A stretch of 64,000 nt of DNA from DATCLS01 sp035296625 (GTDB lineage Bacteria > Actinomycetota > Acidimicrobiia > Acidimicrobiales > VFJN01): positions 1-64,000 of the forward strand of contig DATHAO010000015.1 in NCBI GenBank assembly GCA_035296625.1, in the 5' to 3' direction. Made by a program: the position numbers and the translations under genes. The notes under the pieces were generated by a model. That model had not been told where the DNA came from, made no database searches, and saw only the letters and a list, made by a program, of their open reading frames with translations. Of the stretch, positions 32,000 through 41,918 are shown piece after piece; positions within the stretch are counted from its first letter, which is position 1; the number at the start of each line of letters is the position of its first letter.

Positions 32000-32913
32000 T
32001 CAGCGGGCGCCGTAGACGGGGTCGGCCGGCCGGGCCTTGGTCAGCAGCTCGTCGATCACCGGGCCGAGGTCGACCGGGTTCCACCGGGCGCCCCGGTCGA
32101 CGACCGGACCGTGGTGCCATCCCTCGGCGATCGACACCTTGCCGCCCTCGACCTCGAACATCTGGCCGGTCACGTGCGCCGAGGCGGCGGAGGCCAGCCA
32201 CGCCACCAGCGGGCTCACGTTCCCGGGTGCCATGGCGTCGAACGCCTCGGGAACGTCGGGCGCCGCCATGGCGTCGGCGAACACGGTCTCGGTCATGCGG
32301 GTGCGGGCGGAGGGCGCGAGGGCGTTCGCCGTGATGCCGTAGCGGCCCAGCTCGGTGGCCTGGACGAGCGTGAGCGTGGCGATGCCGGCCTTGGCGGCCG
32401 AGTACGCCGACTGGCCGACCGATCCGAGGATGCCGGCGCCCGACGACGTGTTCACGATGCGGGCGTCGACCGGCTCGCCGGCCTTGGCGCGGTCGCGCCA
32501 CCATGCGGCGGCGTGGCGGGAGACGGCCACGTGGCCTTTGAGGTGGACCCGTAGCACCGCGTCCCACTCTTGTTCCTCCGACGACACGAACATTCGGTCG
32601 CGCACCACGCCGGCGTTGTTCACGACCACGTCGAGCCCGCCGAACGCCTCGATCGCCTGGTGGACCAGCCGCTCGGCGCCCGCCCAGTCGGCCACGTCGT
32701 CGCCGTTCACGACGGCCCGGCCGCCGGCGACCTCGATCTCGCCCACGACCTGCTGCGCCGGGCCGAGCGAGCCGCCGGTGCCGTCGAGCTCGGCGCCCAC
32801 GTCGTTGACCACGACCGCTGCCCCCTGGCGGGCCAGCTCGAGGGCGTGGGCGCGCCCGAGGCCGCGAGCCGCCCCGGTGACGATCGCCACCCGTCCGTCG
32901 CAGATGCCGGCCA

Positions 32914-32914
<1 letters not shown>
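32000..32914 (-). CDS. SDR family dehydrogenase of the steroid cluster (Rv3548c-like)
   Basis: A 304-residue short-chain dehydrogenase. The NAD-binding motif reads VAIVTGAARGLGRAHALELA, the NNAG motif DVVVNNAGVVRDRM, and the active site is N-S-Y-K with NTSSGAGILGSVGQSAYSAA. The C-terminus has APSARTRMTETVFADAMAAP and GWHHGPVVDRGARWNPVDLG. Length and these segments match mycobacterial Rv3548c, found in the KstR2 regulon, whose exact reaction I cannot state. The ATG overlaps the thiolase stop (TGATG). It is the last gene of the echA20-led operon. Confidence 0.9.
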
Positions 32915-34061
<1,147 letters not shown>

Positions 34062-34062
<1 letters not shown>

Positions 34063-35243
34063 CAGGGATCCTCCTGGGCAACGGGGGTGGCAGTGTCGGG
34101 GCTGGGCGCGTCGGGGGCCGGTGCGTCGAGCGCCTCCAGCGCCCGACCCACCCGGTCGGTGTGGAAGCCGCGGTCGCCCCAGCTGCGGGCGAGCGCCCAC
34201 GACCGTTTCAGGAACAGGTGCAGGTCGCTTTCGACCGTGTACCCGATGGCGCCGTGGCACTGCAGGGCCGCTCGCCCGCAGGCCTCGGCGGCGTCGATGG
34301 CGAGCGCCTTCGCCATCGACACGTCGCGCTGGCGGACGAGCGGCGCGACCTGCTCCGGGTGGGCGGACGACCAGGCGCCGCGAGCCACGGCGGGCCGAGC
34401 GAACTCCAGCCGGACCAGGGCGTCGGCCAGGTGGTGCTTGACGGCCTGGAAGCTGCCGATCGGCACGCCGAACTGCCGGCGCTCCCCGACGTAGGCCACC
34501 GTCAGGTCGAGCATGGTGCCGGCCAGGCCGCACAGCACGGCGGCGGTCCCGAGCACTCCCCGGTCGGCCGCGAGCGTCAGGACCGCCGGGTCGTCGTTGA
34601 CCAGCTCGCCGTCGCCGGCGGACCAGGCCACCCGCCCCGCCCGCCGCCCGCGGTCGACCGTCGCGACCGGCGTGACGGTGACGGCGCCGGCCTCGACCAG
34701 GTACAGCGCGCCACGCTGCCCGTCCCCCTCCCCGAAGGTCGTGCATGAGCCGTCGCCCGGGTCCGACGGTGTGCAGAACATTCCCGGCCTGGAGGTGGCA
34801 TTGGCGGTCGGGGTGGAGGCCGGGATGGCGGTTGGCGTGGAGGGGGCGGGGGGCGGGTGCCACAGGAGGAAGGCATCGGCGTCGGCGGCGCAGGCCACCA
34901 GGGGTCCGCCCAGGTCGGTGGGGACGAGGCGGCCGCCGGCCGCGGCGCCGAGCGGCGCGGCGACGGCGGCCGTGTCGACGAGGGGGTGTGGCAGGGCGAC
35001 CCGGCCCGCCTCCTCGAGCAACGGCACGAGCGTCGTCTCGTCGAGCCCGAGCCCACCGACCGCGTCGGGTGCCGCGACGCCGAGCACACCCATGGCGTCG
35101 AGCCCCTCCCACACGGTCCGGTCGAGGCCGCCCGGCGGCGCATCCCCGGCCGCGCGCACCACGGCCGGCGGGCACTCCTTGGCGAGCAGGTCGCGGGTGG
35201 CCTCGGCGAACGCCAGCTGCTCGTCGGTCCAGGCGAAGCGCAC
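34062..35243 (-). CDS. Acyl-CoA dehydrogenase, FadE31/32-like small subunit, with palindromic insertion
   Basis: A 393-residue acyl-CoA dehydrogenase. It has the start AWTDEQLAFAEATRDLLAKE, the C-terminal YVGERRQFGVPIGSFQAVKH and CHGAIGYTVESDLHLFLKRS, characteristic of the smaller partner in actinobacterial steroid FadE heterotetramers. The beta domain contains an odd stretch (residues about 130-170): a Pro/Thr/Ala run followed by MFCTPSDPGDGSCTTFG. That stretch corresponds to an imperfect palindrome at 34742-34775. The GTG at 35243 lies two bases after the stop of the partner gene. It would act on a HIP-CoA degradation intermediate. Confidence 0.85.
34742..34775. repeat. Imperfect palindrome inside a dehydrogenase gene
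   Basis: TGCATGAGCCGTCG (34742-34755) pairs with CGACGGTGTGCA (34764-34775), except for a short bulge, around CCCGGGTC. It lies in frame and encodes a Cys/Gly/Pro-rich loop that is foreign to the family. It is unrelated in sequence to the palindromes in the amidase and the double TetR. Confidence 0.6.
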
Positions 35244-35245
35244 GG

Positions 35246-36589
35246 CTAGGCCCTCGGCAGGCCGAGCAGGCGCTCGGCGGCGATGTTGCGCTGGATCTCG
35301 TTCGTGCCGGCGTAGATCGGGCCCGACAGCGAGAACTGCCAGCCCTTCGACCACGGGCCCTCCAGCTCCGCGTCCGGGCCGAGGGCGTCGAGAGCGACGG
35401 CGTGCAGCTCGACGTCGAGCTCGGACCACCACAGCTTCGTGAGGCTGGCCTCGGCCCCCGCCTTCTCGCCGGCGGCCAGGCGCGTCACGGTCTGCAGCGT
35501 GTGGAGCTGGTACGCCTCGGCCCGCATCCAGGCGTCGACGGCGCGACGCCACAGCGGCCCACCGGGACCCGCGCTGACCCTTGCGCGCCCGTCTCCAGCG
35601 AAGGGGCTGCTCCCGGTTGCGGGCCCGGCGGCACCGCCGTGGTCTTCGGCACCGGTGCCCGATCGCACGTCCGGCCAAACACCACCCGCGGGATCGGCAC
35701 GCCCCGTCTCGACGTCCTCGCCGGTCGACGTGGCGGTCGCACCGGCCCCGGCGACGTCCGCCACGAGGGCACGCACCCGCTCGGCCGTGGCAAGGAAGCG
35801 CCCGGGCGACCGCAGCGTCAGGCCTCGCTCCGAGCCGGCCGTGGCCATCGCCACCCTCCACCCGGCCCCGGGCTCGCCCAACACCACGCCGCCCGGGACG
35901 GCATCGTCGGGCACGAAGGCCTCGTCGAAGAACACTTCGGCGAATCCCTCGTCGCCGTCGAGGCGGCCGAACCCCCGCACGGTCACGCCGGGGGTGTCGA
36001 GCGGGACGAGCAGGTAGGTGAGGCCCCGGTGCCGCTCGCTCCCCGGGTCCGACCGGAACAGGCCGAACAGGTGGGTACAGAACGCGCCCCGCGTCGTCCA
36101 GGTCTTCTGGCCGTCGAGGACCCACCCGCCGTCGACCCGGCGAGCTCGGCTGCTCACCGAGGCGAGGTCGCTGCCGGCGTCGGGCTCGGACCAGCCCTGG
36201 CACCACAGGTCCTCGGCGGCGGCCATGCGAGGCAGGATGCCGTCCTGCTGATCGGGGGTGCCGAACTCGAACAGCGACGGGGCGAGCAGGAAGATGCCGT
36301 TCTGGGTGACCCGGGGCGGCGCGCCGGCCCGGTGGTACTCCTCCTCGAACAGCAGCCACTCCCACAGCGAGGCGCCCCGCCCGCCGTAGCGCTCGGGCCA
36401 CGACACCGCCGCCCACCGGTCGGCGAAGAGCCGCCGCTCCCAGAGCAGGTGCTGTGCGAAGCCCGTGCGGGTGTCGCCGGACGCGGGCTCGCCCCCGCAT
36501 CCCGCGCGCCATTCGGCCAGGTTGGCCTCGAGCCAGGCGCGGGCCTCGGTCCGGAACGCCTGCTCGTCGTCGGACCAGGTGAGGTCCAC
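35246..36589 (-). CDS. Acyl-CoA dehydrogenase (FadE30/FadE31-like, FAD-binding subunit)
   Basis: A 447-residue acyl-CoA dehydrogenase. Landmarks: start LTWSDDEQAFRTEARAWLEA, DLWCQGWSEPDAGSDLASVS for FAD contacts, LDGQKTWTTRGAFCTHLFGL and the end PIYAGTNEIQRNIAAERLLG. About 50 extra residues (TATSTGEDVETGRADPAGGV and following) lie between the beta domain and the C-terminal helices; they are low-complexity and unlike the family. It probably partners the next gene. GTG at 36589 lies two bases from the ipdC stop. The assignment to FadE30 or FadE31 cannot be settled by eye. Confidence 0.87.
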   Translation of the reverse strand: MDLTWSDDEQAFRTEARAWLEANLAEWRAGCGGEPASGDTRTGFAQHLLWERRLFADRWAAVSWPERYGGRGASLWEWLLFEEEYHRAGAPPRVTQNGIFLLAPSLFEFGTPDQQDGILPRMAAAEDLWCQGWSEPDAGSDLASVSSRARRVDGGWVLDGQKTWTTRGAFCTHLFGLFRSDPGSERHRGLTYLLVPLDTPGVTVRGFGRLDGDEGFAEVFFDEAFVPDDAVPGGVVLGEPGAGWRVAMATAGSERGLTLRSPGRFLATAERVRALVADVAGAGATATSTGEDVETGRADPAGGVWPDVRSGTGAEDHGGAAGPATGSSPFAGDGRARVSAGPGGPLWRRAVDAWMRAEAYQLHTLQTVTRLAAGEKAGAEASLTKLWWSELDVELHAVALDALGPDAELEGPWSKGWQFSLSGPIYAGTNEIQRNIAAERLLGLPRA

Positions 36590-36591
36590 GT

Positions 36592-37662
36592 TCAGGCCCC
36601 TCCCAACCGCTTCAGCGTCGCCTCGGCCTCGGTGCGGATGCGCGCGAGCAGCTCGGCCACCGTCGGGATCTCGTCGACGACGCCGGTCACCTGTCCGGTC
36701 GGCATGACGCCCACCTCGGGCCGTCCCTCCACCATCGTCGCCCGGGTCAGCATCGGGGCGTTCGCCGCCAGCGCCACCTGCGCCCAGGTGAGGTCCTGGT
36801 TGCGCTTCATGGCCAGGCCCTCGCGCACGAGCTGCCGGGCCGGGGTGCCGGTCACCGAGCGGAACCGCCAGGCGGCCCGCGCCGCACGGGGGAGGCGCAG
36901 CAGCGCCGGGCTGCGCTCGAGGCGGTCGACCAGATCGGTGCGGATGACCCGCTGCGGTGCGCCGTCGAGGGCCGTGGTCACCACCGTGCCCGTCGGGCCG
37001 GTCGCAAGGTAGGCGGCCTTGACCGCGTCGGGCACGCGGCTCTCGGCCGTGAGCAGGAAGCGGGTGCCCATGGCGATGCCGTCGGCGCCCCAGGCGAGCG
37101 CCGCTACCAGGCCCCGCCCGTCGTGGAATCCCCCGGCGCCGAGCACGGGGATGCGGTCGCCAACGGCGTCGACGACCTGGGGCAGCAGCAGGCTCGTCGG
37201 CACCACGCCGGTGTGGCCGCCGCCCTCGCCGCCCTGGGCGATGACGGCGTCGACCCCCATGTCCGCCACCTTCTCGGCGTGGCGCCGGGCCCCGCAGGTC
37301 GGCACGACCAGCACGCCGGCGTCGTGGCAGCGGGCGACGGCGTCGGCCGTGGGGGCTCCGGCGAAGCTGACGACCCGCACGCCCTCGCCGACCACGAACG
37401 CCAGCCGCTCGGCCAGGTCGGGTTGGTCCGCCCGGAAGTTCACGCCGAAGGGCCGGCCGGTGCGGGCCTTGACCTCGTCCACCTGCTGGCGCAGCTGGTC
37501 GGGGGTCATCGTCGCGGCGGCGAGGATGCCGAAGCCCCCCGCCGCGCTGGTCGCCGCCGTGAGGCGGGCGCCCGACACCCACCCCATGCCGGTCTGCACG
37601 ACGGGCAGCTCGCAGCCCACCAGGGCGCAGAACCGGGTGTGCAGCGCGCCGCGAGGGGTCAT
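36592..37662 (-). CDS. ipdC: Nitronate monooxygenase-like flavoprotein IpdC
   Basis: A 356-residue FMN-dependent TIM-barrel protein of the 2-nitropropane dioxygenase family. It has LPVVQTGMGWVSGARLTAAT, GRPFGVNFRADQPDL, the phosphate-binding IAQGGEGGGHTGVVPT, then PVLGAGGFHDGRGLVAALAW and GADGIAMGTRFLLTAES. In the steroid gene clusters of mycobacteria and rhodococci the ortholog next to ipdAB is IpdC (Rv3553), proposed to act on a COCHEA-CoA-type intermediate. The position directly behind ipdB, with an ATGA overlap, supports that assignment. Confidence 0.88.
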   Translation of the reverse strand: MTPRGALHTRFCALVGCELPVVQTGMGWVSGARLTAATSAAGGFGILAAATMTPDQLRQQVDEVKARTGRPFGVNFRADQPDLAERLAFVVGEGVRVVSFAGAPTADAVARCHDAGVLVVPTCGARRHAEKVADMGVDAVIAQGGEGGGHTGVVPTSLLLPQVVDAVGDRIPVLGAGGFHDGRGLVAALAWGADGIAMGTRFLLTAESRVPDAVKAAYLATGPTGTVVTTALDGAPQRVIRTDLVDRLERSPALLRLPRAARAAWRFRSVTGTPARQLVREGLAMKRNQDLTWAQVALAANAPMLTRATMVEGRPEVGVMPTGQVTGVVDEIPTVAELLARIRTEAEATLKRLGGA

Positions 37663-38432
37663 GCCGGGTCGGGCACCTCCGCGTAGCGGGCGCCGGCCGG
37701 GTCGATGCGCTCGTCGAGCAGGGCCAGCTCGTCGGGCGTCGGGCTCCGGCTGACCGGCACGTCATCGGGCACGACAAGCTCGAAGCCGGTGGCGGCCACC
37801 ACGTCGTCGACCGTCACACCGGGGTGGACAGAGGCCAGGCGCAGCCGGTGGTCGGGCGTGGCGAAGTCGAGCACGGCCAGGTCGGTGACCACGGCCCGCA
37901 GGTCGATGTGGCGGGCCGCCCCCGGGCCCGCGGCGGCGGCCCGGTCCCACCCCACGCCGGTGACCACGTCGACCTTCTCGACGAACACCCGGGGCGAGTG
38001 CCGGGGTACCCAGTACGACGTGGGGTCGTTGACGGTGTTGCCAGGCGCGCCTCGGAACCCGAGCAGCTGCGCCTTGGGCCGGGCGTAGTCGCCCCCCACC
38101 GCCGCGAAGTTCTGGTTGCCGTAGCGGTCGATCTGGCTGGCGCCCATGATCACGTGGCGCCGCCCCCACCAGACCACGTCGAACATCGACCGGTAGGGGT
38201 TGTAGGCCTCGACGACCTTGCCGTCGGGGTAGGTGAAGGCCTCGTCGTTCGCGACGAGCTGAGCCTCGCCGTCGGTCATCATCAGCTCGGGGGCGAAGCT
38301 GGCCCGCGCCAGGCGCCCGCCGATCATCGGGATCGTGCCGATCGGGTTGGCGAGCGTCTCGCCGTCATGGCGGAACAGCTCGGCGATGGCCACGGCGCAC
38401 ACGTCCGCCCGGCGGACGGCATCGGCGGTCAT
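37659..38432 (-). CDS. ipdB: CoA-transferase-like ring hydrolase beta subunit IpdB
   Basis: A 257-residue class I CoA-transferase fold protein. Landmarks: RRADVCAVAIAELFRHDGET, APELMMTDGEAQLVANDEAF, VVWWGRRHVIMGASQIDRYG, GFRGAPGNTVNDPTSYWVPR and HPGVTVDDVVAATGFELVVP. These follow mycobacterial IpdB (Rv3552) along its whole length. IpdAB hydrolyses the carbon-carbon bond of the last steroid ring (COCHEA-CoA) and lacks transferase activity, and here too the usual CoA-transferase active-site Glu context is altered. It overlaps ipdA (ATGA) and ipdC (ATGA), so the three are co-translated. Confidence 0.93.
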   Translation of the reverse strand: MTADAVRRADVCAVAIAELFRHDGETLANPIGTIPMIGGRLARASFAPELMMTDGEAQLVANDEAFTYPDGKVVEAYNPYRSMFDVVWWGRRHVIMGASQIDRYGNQNFAAVGGDYARPKAQLLGFRGAPGNTVNDPTSYWVPRHSPRVFVEKVDVVTGVGWDRAAAAGPGAARHIDLRAVVTDLAVLDFATPDHRLRLASVHPGVTVDDVVAATGFELVVPDDVPVSRSPTPDELALLDERIDPAGARYAEVPDPA

Positions 38433-39301
38433 CGCTCCTCCCGCACCTTGCGCTGGTACTCGGCCTCGTCGATGTCGAGCCACGCCGCGCGGAACTCGGC
38501 CCAGGCCGCGGGACTGGCGGCGCTGGCCGCGTAGGCCTTCTGGAACGCCTCGTCGCGCTCGTAGCCCGGGACACAGGACGTGAAATGGGCGCCGCCCGGA
38601 GCCTCGACCACGCCGTCGACCATGAGCCGGTTGATGCGGAGGCGCTGCTCGGTGCCCGCCGCGTCCAGGAGGTCGGCGGTGGGCACGATCCGCTCGACGC
38701 TGATGTAGCGGTGCCCGGAGGCGGCGCGCAGCACGAGGTCGTCGAAGTAGAGGTCGGGCCCGAGGAACGCAGCGTTGCCCCGCTCGTCGCCCACGTCGAG
38801 GTGGCACAGCGCGGCGTCGAGCGTCAATGCTGGCACGGCCACCAGCTCCTCGGCCTCGTCCCACGGGTTCCGCACGGTGGCGAAGCGGGGGTTCACCTCC
38901 AGCAGGCTCGAGCCGAGCCCGACCCGGGTGGGCAGGAACGGCACCCGCCAGGCCGCGGCCTGCAGGCCCAGGAGGAACGTGCCCTCGTCGTGGGGCTCGT
39001 CGTCGATCGCGCCTGCCTGGCGGGCGGCCCGGTAGTGCGGTTCGAGTGCGATGGAGTCGAGGGACGCGAAGGCCACGACCGCCCGGGCCACCTTGCCCGC
39101 CGCGCACAGCAGCCCGAGGTCGGGGCCGGCGTAGCTGACGATCGTGAGGTCGGTCAGGTCGGACCGCACGATCGCCCGGACCAGCGACATCGGCTTGCGC
39201 CGGCTGCCCCACCCGCCGATGCCGACCGTCATGCCGGACCGCAGCCGGGCGACGACGTCGTCCTCGGTGAGGCGCTTCGAGCGCGGTGCGGGGGCGGTCA
39301 C
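38429..39301 (-). CDS. ipdA: CoA-transferase-like ring hydrolase alpha subunit IpdA
   Basis: A 290-residue partner of IpdB. It contains LRSGMTVGIGGWGSRRKPMS, VRAIVRSDLTDLTIVSYAGP, DLGLLCAAGKVARAVVAF, LPTRVGLGSSLLEVNP and VDGVVEAPGGAHFTSCVPGY, matching mycobacterial IpdA (Rv3551). The alpha and beta subunits form a heterotetrameric hydrolase of the opened C ring intermediate. The GTG at 39301 overlaps the echA20 stop (GTGA) and the stop overlaps the ipdB start. Assignment is by family similarity and by the gene order echA20-ipdA-ipdB-ipdC, which is the same as in mycobacteria. Confidence 0.93.
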   Translation of the reverse strand: MTAPAPRSKRLTEDDVVARLRSGMTVGIGGWGSRRKPMSLVRAIVRSDLTDLTIVSYAGPDLGLLCAAGKVARAVVAFASLDSIALEPHYRAARQAGAIDDEPHDEGTFLLGLQAAAWRVPFLPTRVGLGSSLLEVNPRFATVRNPWDEAEELVAVPALTLDAALCHLDVGDERGNAAFLGPDLYFDDLVLRAASGHRYISVERIVPTADLLDAAGTEQRLRINRLMVDGVVEAPGGAHFTSCVPGYERDEAFQKAYAASAASPAAWAEFRAAWLDIDEAEYQRKVREER

Positions 39302-40062
39302 CGGTCGACCTCGGTGTCGCGCTTGGCGACGAAGGCGTCGCGGTGCTCGTCGGCCACCCCCGACAGGTTCAGCTCGAACGTGAAGCCCTGCTCGAAGCGG
39401 TAGCTGCGCTTCACGTCCCACGGGTCGATGCCGTTGAGCGACTCCTTCGCGGCCCGGATGACGGTGGGCGACTTCGCGGCGATCAGCCCGGCCAGCTCGC
39501 GGGCGGCGGCGCGCAGCTCGGCCCGGGGGACGACCCGCTCGACGCTGCCCCAGGCCGCCAGCTCGGAGGCCGTCGCCGTGGCCGACGTGTAGACCATCGC
39601 CCGCACCTTGTGCTGGGGGACCAGGCGGGACAGGTGCGTGGCGGCGCCGAGCGCCCCGCGATCGACCTCGGGCAGGCCGAACGTGGCGTCGTCGCTGGCC
39701 ACGATCACGTCCGCGTTGCCCACGAGCCCGATGCCGCCGCCCAGGCAGTAGCCGTGCACGGCGGCGATCACCGGCGCCGGGCAGTCGTAGACGGCGGCGA
39801 ACGCCGCGAAGCAGCCCTTGTTCGCGCCGATGAGGGCGTCGAAGCCCTCGGACGCCTGCATCTCCTTGATGTCGACGCCGGCGTTGAACCCCCGGCCTTC
39901 GGCCCGCAGCACGACCACCCGCACCTGCGTGTCGCGCCCCAGGCGGGCGACCGTGTCGGCCAGCTCGAACCACCCGGCGACGGGCAGGGCGTTGACCGGG
40001 GGATGGTCGACCACCACTTCGGCGATGCCGTGCTCGTCGACGGTGGCGGTGACGACGCCCAT
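39298..40062 (-). CDS. echA20: Crotonase-family ring-opening hydrolase EchA20
   Basis: A 254-residue crotonase. It has IAEVVVDHPPVNALPVAGWF, GRGFNAGVDIKEMQASEGFD, IAAVHGYCLGGGIGLVGNAD and the late segment RSYRFEQGFTFELNLSGVAD. This pattern, including the PPVNALP start and the FEL.L.G end, is that of EchA20 (Rv3550), which hydrolytically opens ring D of a steroid-derived CoA ester. A TAGGGT box lies 6 nt before the ATG, so it is probably leaderless. It leads the minus-strand operon that runs to base 32000. It is divergent from the DUF35 gene. Confidence 0.92.
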   Translation of the reverse strand: MGVVTATVDEHGIAEVVVDHPPVNALPVAGWFELADTVARLGRDTQVRVVVLRAEGRGFNAGVDIKEMQASEGFDALIGANKGCFAAFAAVYDCPAPVIAAVHGYCLGGGIGLVGNADVIVASDDATFGLPEVDRGALGAATHLSRLVPQHKVRAMVYTSATATASELAAWGSVERVVPRAELRAAARELAGLIAAKSPTVIRAAKESLNGIDPWDVKRSYRFEQGFTFELNLSGVADEHRDAFVAKRDTEVDR

Positions 40063-40152
40063 GTCGGCACCCTACCGCAGCCCCTCGGTGACTTTCCGCT
40101 CGAACACTGAACCGATCGTCACCGCGCTCGACGGGCTGGCTAGGGTCGGGGC
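40063..40152. promoter_or_regulatory. Divergent leaderless promoters (echA20 operon / DUF35 gene)
   Basis: Only 90 bases separate the start codons. The -10-like boxes TAGGGT occur on both strands, at 40069-40074 (minus) and 40141-40146 (plus), each 6 nt from a start codon. No CAAG..CTTG (KstR2-type) palindrome is visible; GAACACTGAAC at about 40116 is a direct, not inverted, repeat of half-sites. Confidence 0.6.
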
Positions 40153-40602
40153 ATGGCCAAGACGAGGGTTCCGGCGCTCGGCGCCGAGGGCTGGTTCACC
40201 GACGAGCCGCCGGCGCTCGTCGGGTGCCGGTGTGGGCGCTGTCGCACGGTGGCGTTCCCCCCGACCGCGCGGTTCTGCCCGAACCCGGGTTGCGAGGGCG
40301 GGGCGGACGACCTGGCCCCCGCGACGTTGGGCTCGACCGGCACGATCTGGTCGTACACCGACGCCCGCTACGCCCCGCCTCCGCCGTACGTGGCCCGCAC
40401 CGACCCGTACGAGCCGTTCACGCTGGCCGCCGTCGAGCTCGACGGCGCGGGGCTGGTCGTGCTCGGCCAGGTGGTCGACGGCGTCGGGGTCGACGACCTG
40501 GCGGTGGGCGGGCGGGTCGAGCTGATGGTCGACACGCTCTTCGAGGACGACGACCACGCCTACACGATGTGGCGCTGGCGCCCGGTGCCGGCCGGAGCCT
40601 GA
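40153..40602 (+). CDS. Zn-ribbon/OB-fold (DUF35) protein, thiolase partner
   Basis: A 149-residue DUF35 protein. The rubredoxin-like zinc ribbon uses four cysteines, CRCGRC and CPNPGC, near residues 25-50, followed by an OB fold (STGTIWSYTDARYAPPPPY, EPFTLAAVELDGAGLVVLGQ). Such proteins bind acyl-CoA and pair with SCP-x or Ltp-type thiolase-fold aldolases, as ChsH2 with Ltp2 in steroid side-chain removal. The thiolase-fold gene starts 15 bases downstream, so the pair is an operon. A TAGGGT box 6 nt upstream indicates a leaderless transcript. Confidence 0.88.
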   Translation: MAKTRVPALGAEGWFTDEPPALVGCRCGRCRTVAFPPTARFCPNPGCEGGADDLAPATLGSTGTIWSYTDARYAPPPPYVARTDPYEPFTLAAVELDGAGLVVLGQVVDGVGVDDLAVGGRVELMVDTLFEDDDHAYTMWRWRPVPAGA

Positions 40603-40617
40603 CGGGGGACGGAAGCG

Positions 40618-41808
40618 ATGACCGACGACGTGATCGTGGCCGGCGCGGGCATGACCGAGTGGGGGAAGTGGGGCCGCAGCTTCGTCGAGCACGGCGTCGC
40701 CGCCGCCCGCGAGGCGCTGGCCGATGCCGGCGTGGCCTGGCCCGACGTGCAGTACGTCGCCGGCGGCGAGACCGTCCGCAACGGCTACGCGGGCTACGTG
40801 GCCGGGGCGTCGATCGCCCAGGCGCTCGGGTGGACCGGCGCCCAGCTGTCGACGAGCTACGGCGCCTGCGCGTCGGGCAGCCAAGCCATCGACGCCGCCC
40901 GCACGCGCATCCTGGCCGGCCTCTGCGACCTGGCGCTCGTGGTCGGGGCCGACACGACGCCCAAGGGCTTCCTCGCACCCAACGCCGGTGACCGGCCGGA
41001 CGATCCCGACTGGCTGCGGTTCCGCCTGCTCGGGGCGACGAACCCCGCGTACTTCGCGCTGGCGGCCCGCCGGCGCATCGACCTGCACGGCGCCACGTCC
41101 GCCGACTTCGCGGCGGTGAAGGTCAAGAACGCCCGCCACGGCCTGGCGAACCGGCGGGCGCGCTACCGCAAGGAGGTGGGCCTCGACGACGTTCTCGCGT
41201 CGCCGGTCGTCGCCGACCCGTTGCACCTGCTCGACATCTGCGCGACGAGCGACGGCGGCGCCGCGCTCGTGCTCGTGTCGGCCCGTAAGGCCCGCGAGCT
41301 GGGCGTGCGTTCGGCCGTGCGCATCCGGGCCGTGTCGACGGTGACGCCGACGTACCCCAACACGGTCGTCGAGATGCCGAACTTCGCGACCGATTCGTCG
41401 GTGGCGGTGCCGGCGCCGCCCCGCACGTTCATGGACTCGATCGCCCGCACGGCGTACGAGCAGGCCGGCATCGGGCCCGAGGACCTGTCGGTCGCGGAGG
41501 TCTACGACCTGGCGACGTCGCTCGAGCTCGACTGGTACGAGCACCTCGCCCTGTGCGAGCCGGGCGGCGCCGAGGACCTGCTGCGCTCGGGCGCCACCAC
41601 GCTCGGGGGCCGTGTCCCGGTCAACCCGAGCGGCGGCCTCGCCTGCTTCGGCGAGGCGGTGCCGGCCCAGGCCATCGCCCAGGTGTGCGAGGTGACCTGG
41701 CAGCTCCGCGGCGACGCCACCGACCGCCAGGTCGAGGGCGCCCGGGTCGGCGTCACCGCCAACAAGGGCCTCTTCGGCCATGGCTCCGCCGTCCTCCTGT
41801 CCCTCTAG
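40618..41808 (+). CDS. Lipid-transfer-type thiolase-fold protein (Ltp-like)
   Basis: A 396-residue thiolase-superfamily protein. It begins DDVIVAGAGMTEWGKWGRSF and has the Cys loop TSYGACASGSQAIDAARTRI; the second half contains VAEVYDLATSLELDWYEHLA and a final GVTANKGLFGHGSAVLLSL. The second catalytic Cys and the GHP motif of true thiolases are absent: the His region reads NPSGGLACFGEAVPAQAIAQ. It thus belongs with non-thiolytic SCP-x/Ltp proteins, which as complexes with DUF35 partners perform retro-aldol cleavage. GGGGGACGGAAGCG precedes the ATG. It is the downstream partner of the DUF35 gene. Confidence 0.88.
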   Translation: MTDDVIVAGAGMTEWGKWGRSFVEHGVAAAREALADAGVAWPDVQYVAGGETVRNGYAGYVAGASIAQALGWTGAQLSTSYGACASGSQAIDAARTRILAGLCDLALVVGADTTPKGFLAPNAGDRPDDPDWLRFRLLGATNPAYFALAARRRIDLHGATSADFAAVKVKNARHGLANRRARYRKEVGLDDVLASPVVADPLHLLDICATSDGGAALVLVSARKARELGVRSAVRIRAVSTVTPTYPNTVVEMPNFATDSSVAVPAPPRTFMDSIARTAYEQAGIGPEDLSVAEVYDLATSLELDWYEHLALCEPGGAEDLLRSGATTLGGRVPVNPSGGLACFGEAVPAQAIAQVCEVTWQLRGDATDRQVEGARVGVTANKGLFGHGSAVLLSL

Positions 41809-41918
41809 CCACCCCGGCACCCTGTCCGGCGGCGGCGGTAGGCCGGCGCCGAGGCGACAGGCCCCGCCCGGCGCCGGGAACGGGCGAAGCGCCGGCCGAA
41901 CGCGAGAACGCAGCGGAG

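Noticed and set aside
40105..40130. KstR2-type operator between echA20 and the DUF35 gene
   Set aside because: The GAAC motifs there are direct rather than inverted, and no CAAG..CTTG palindrome is present.
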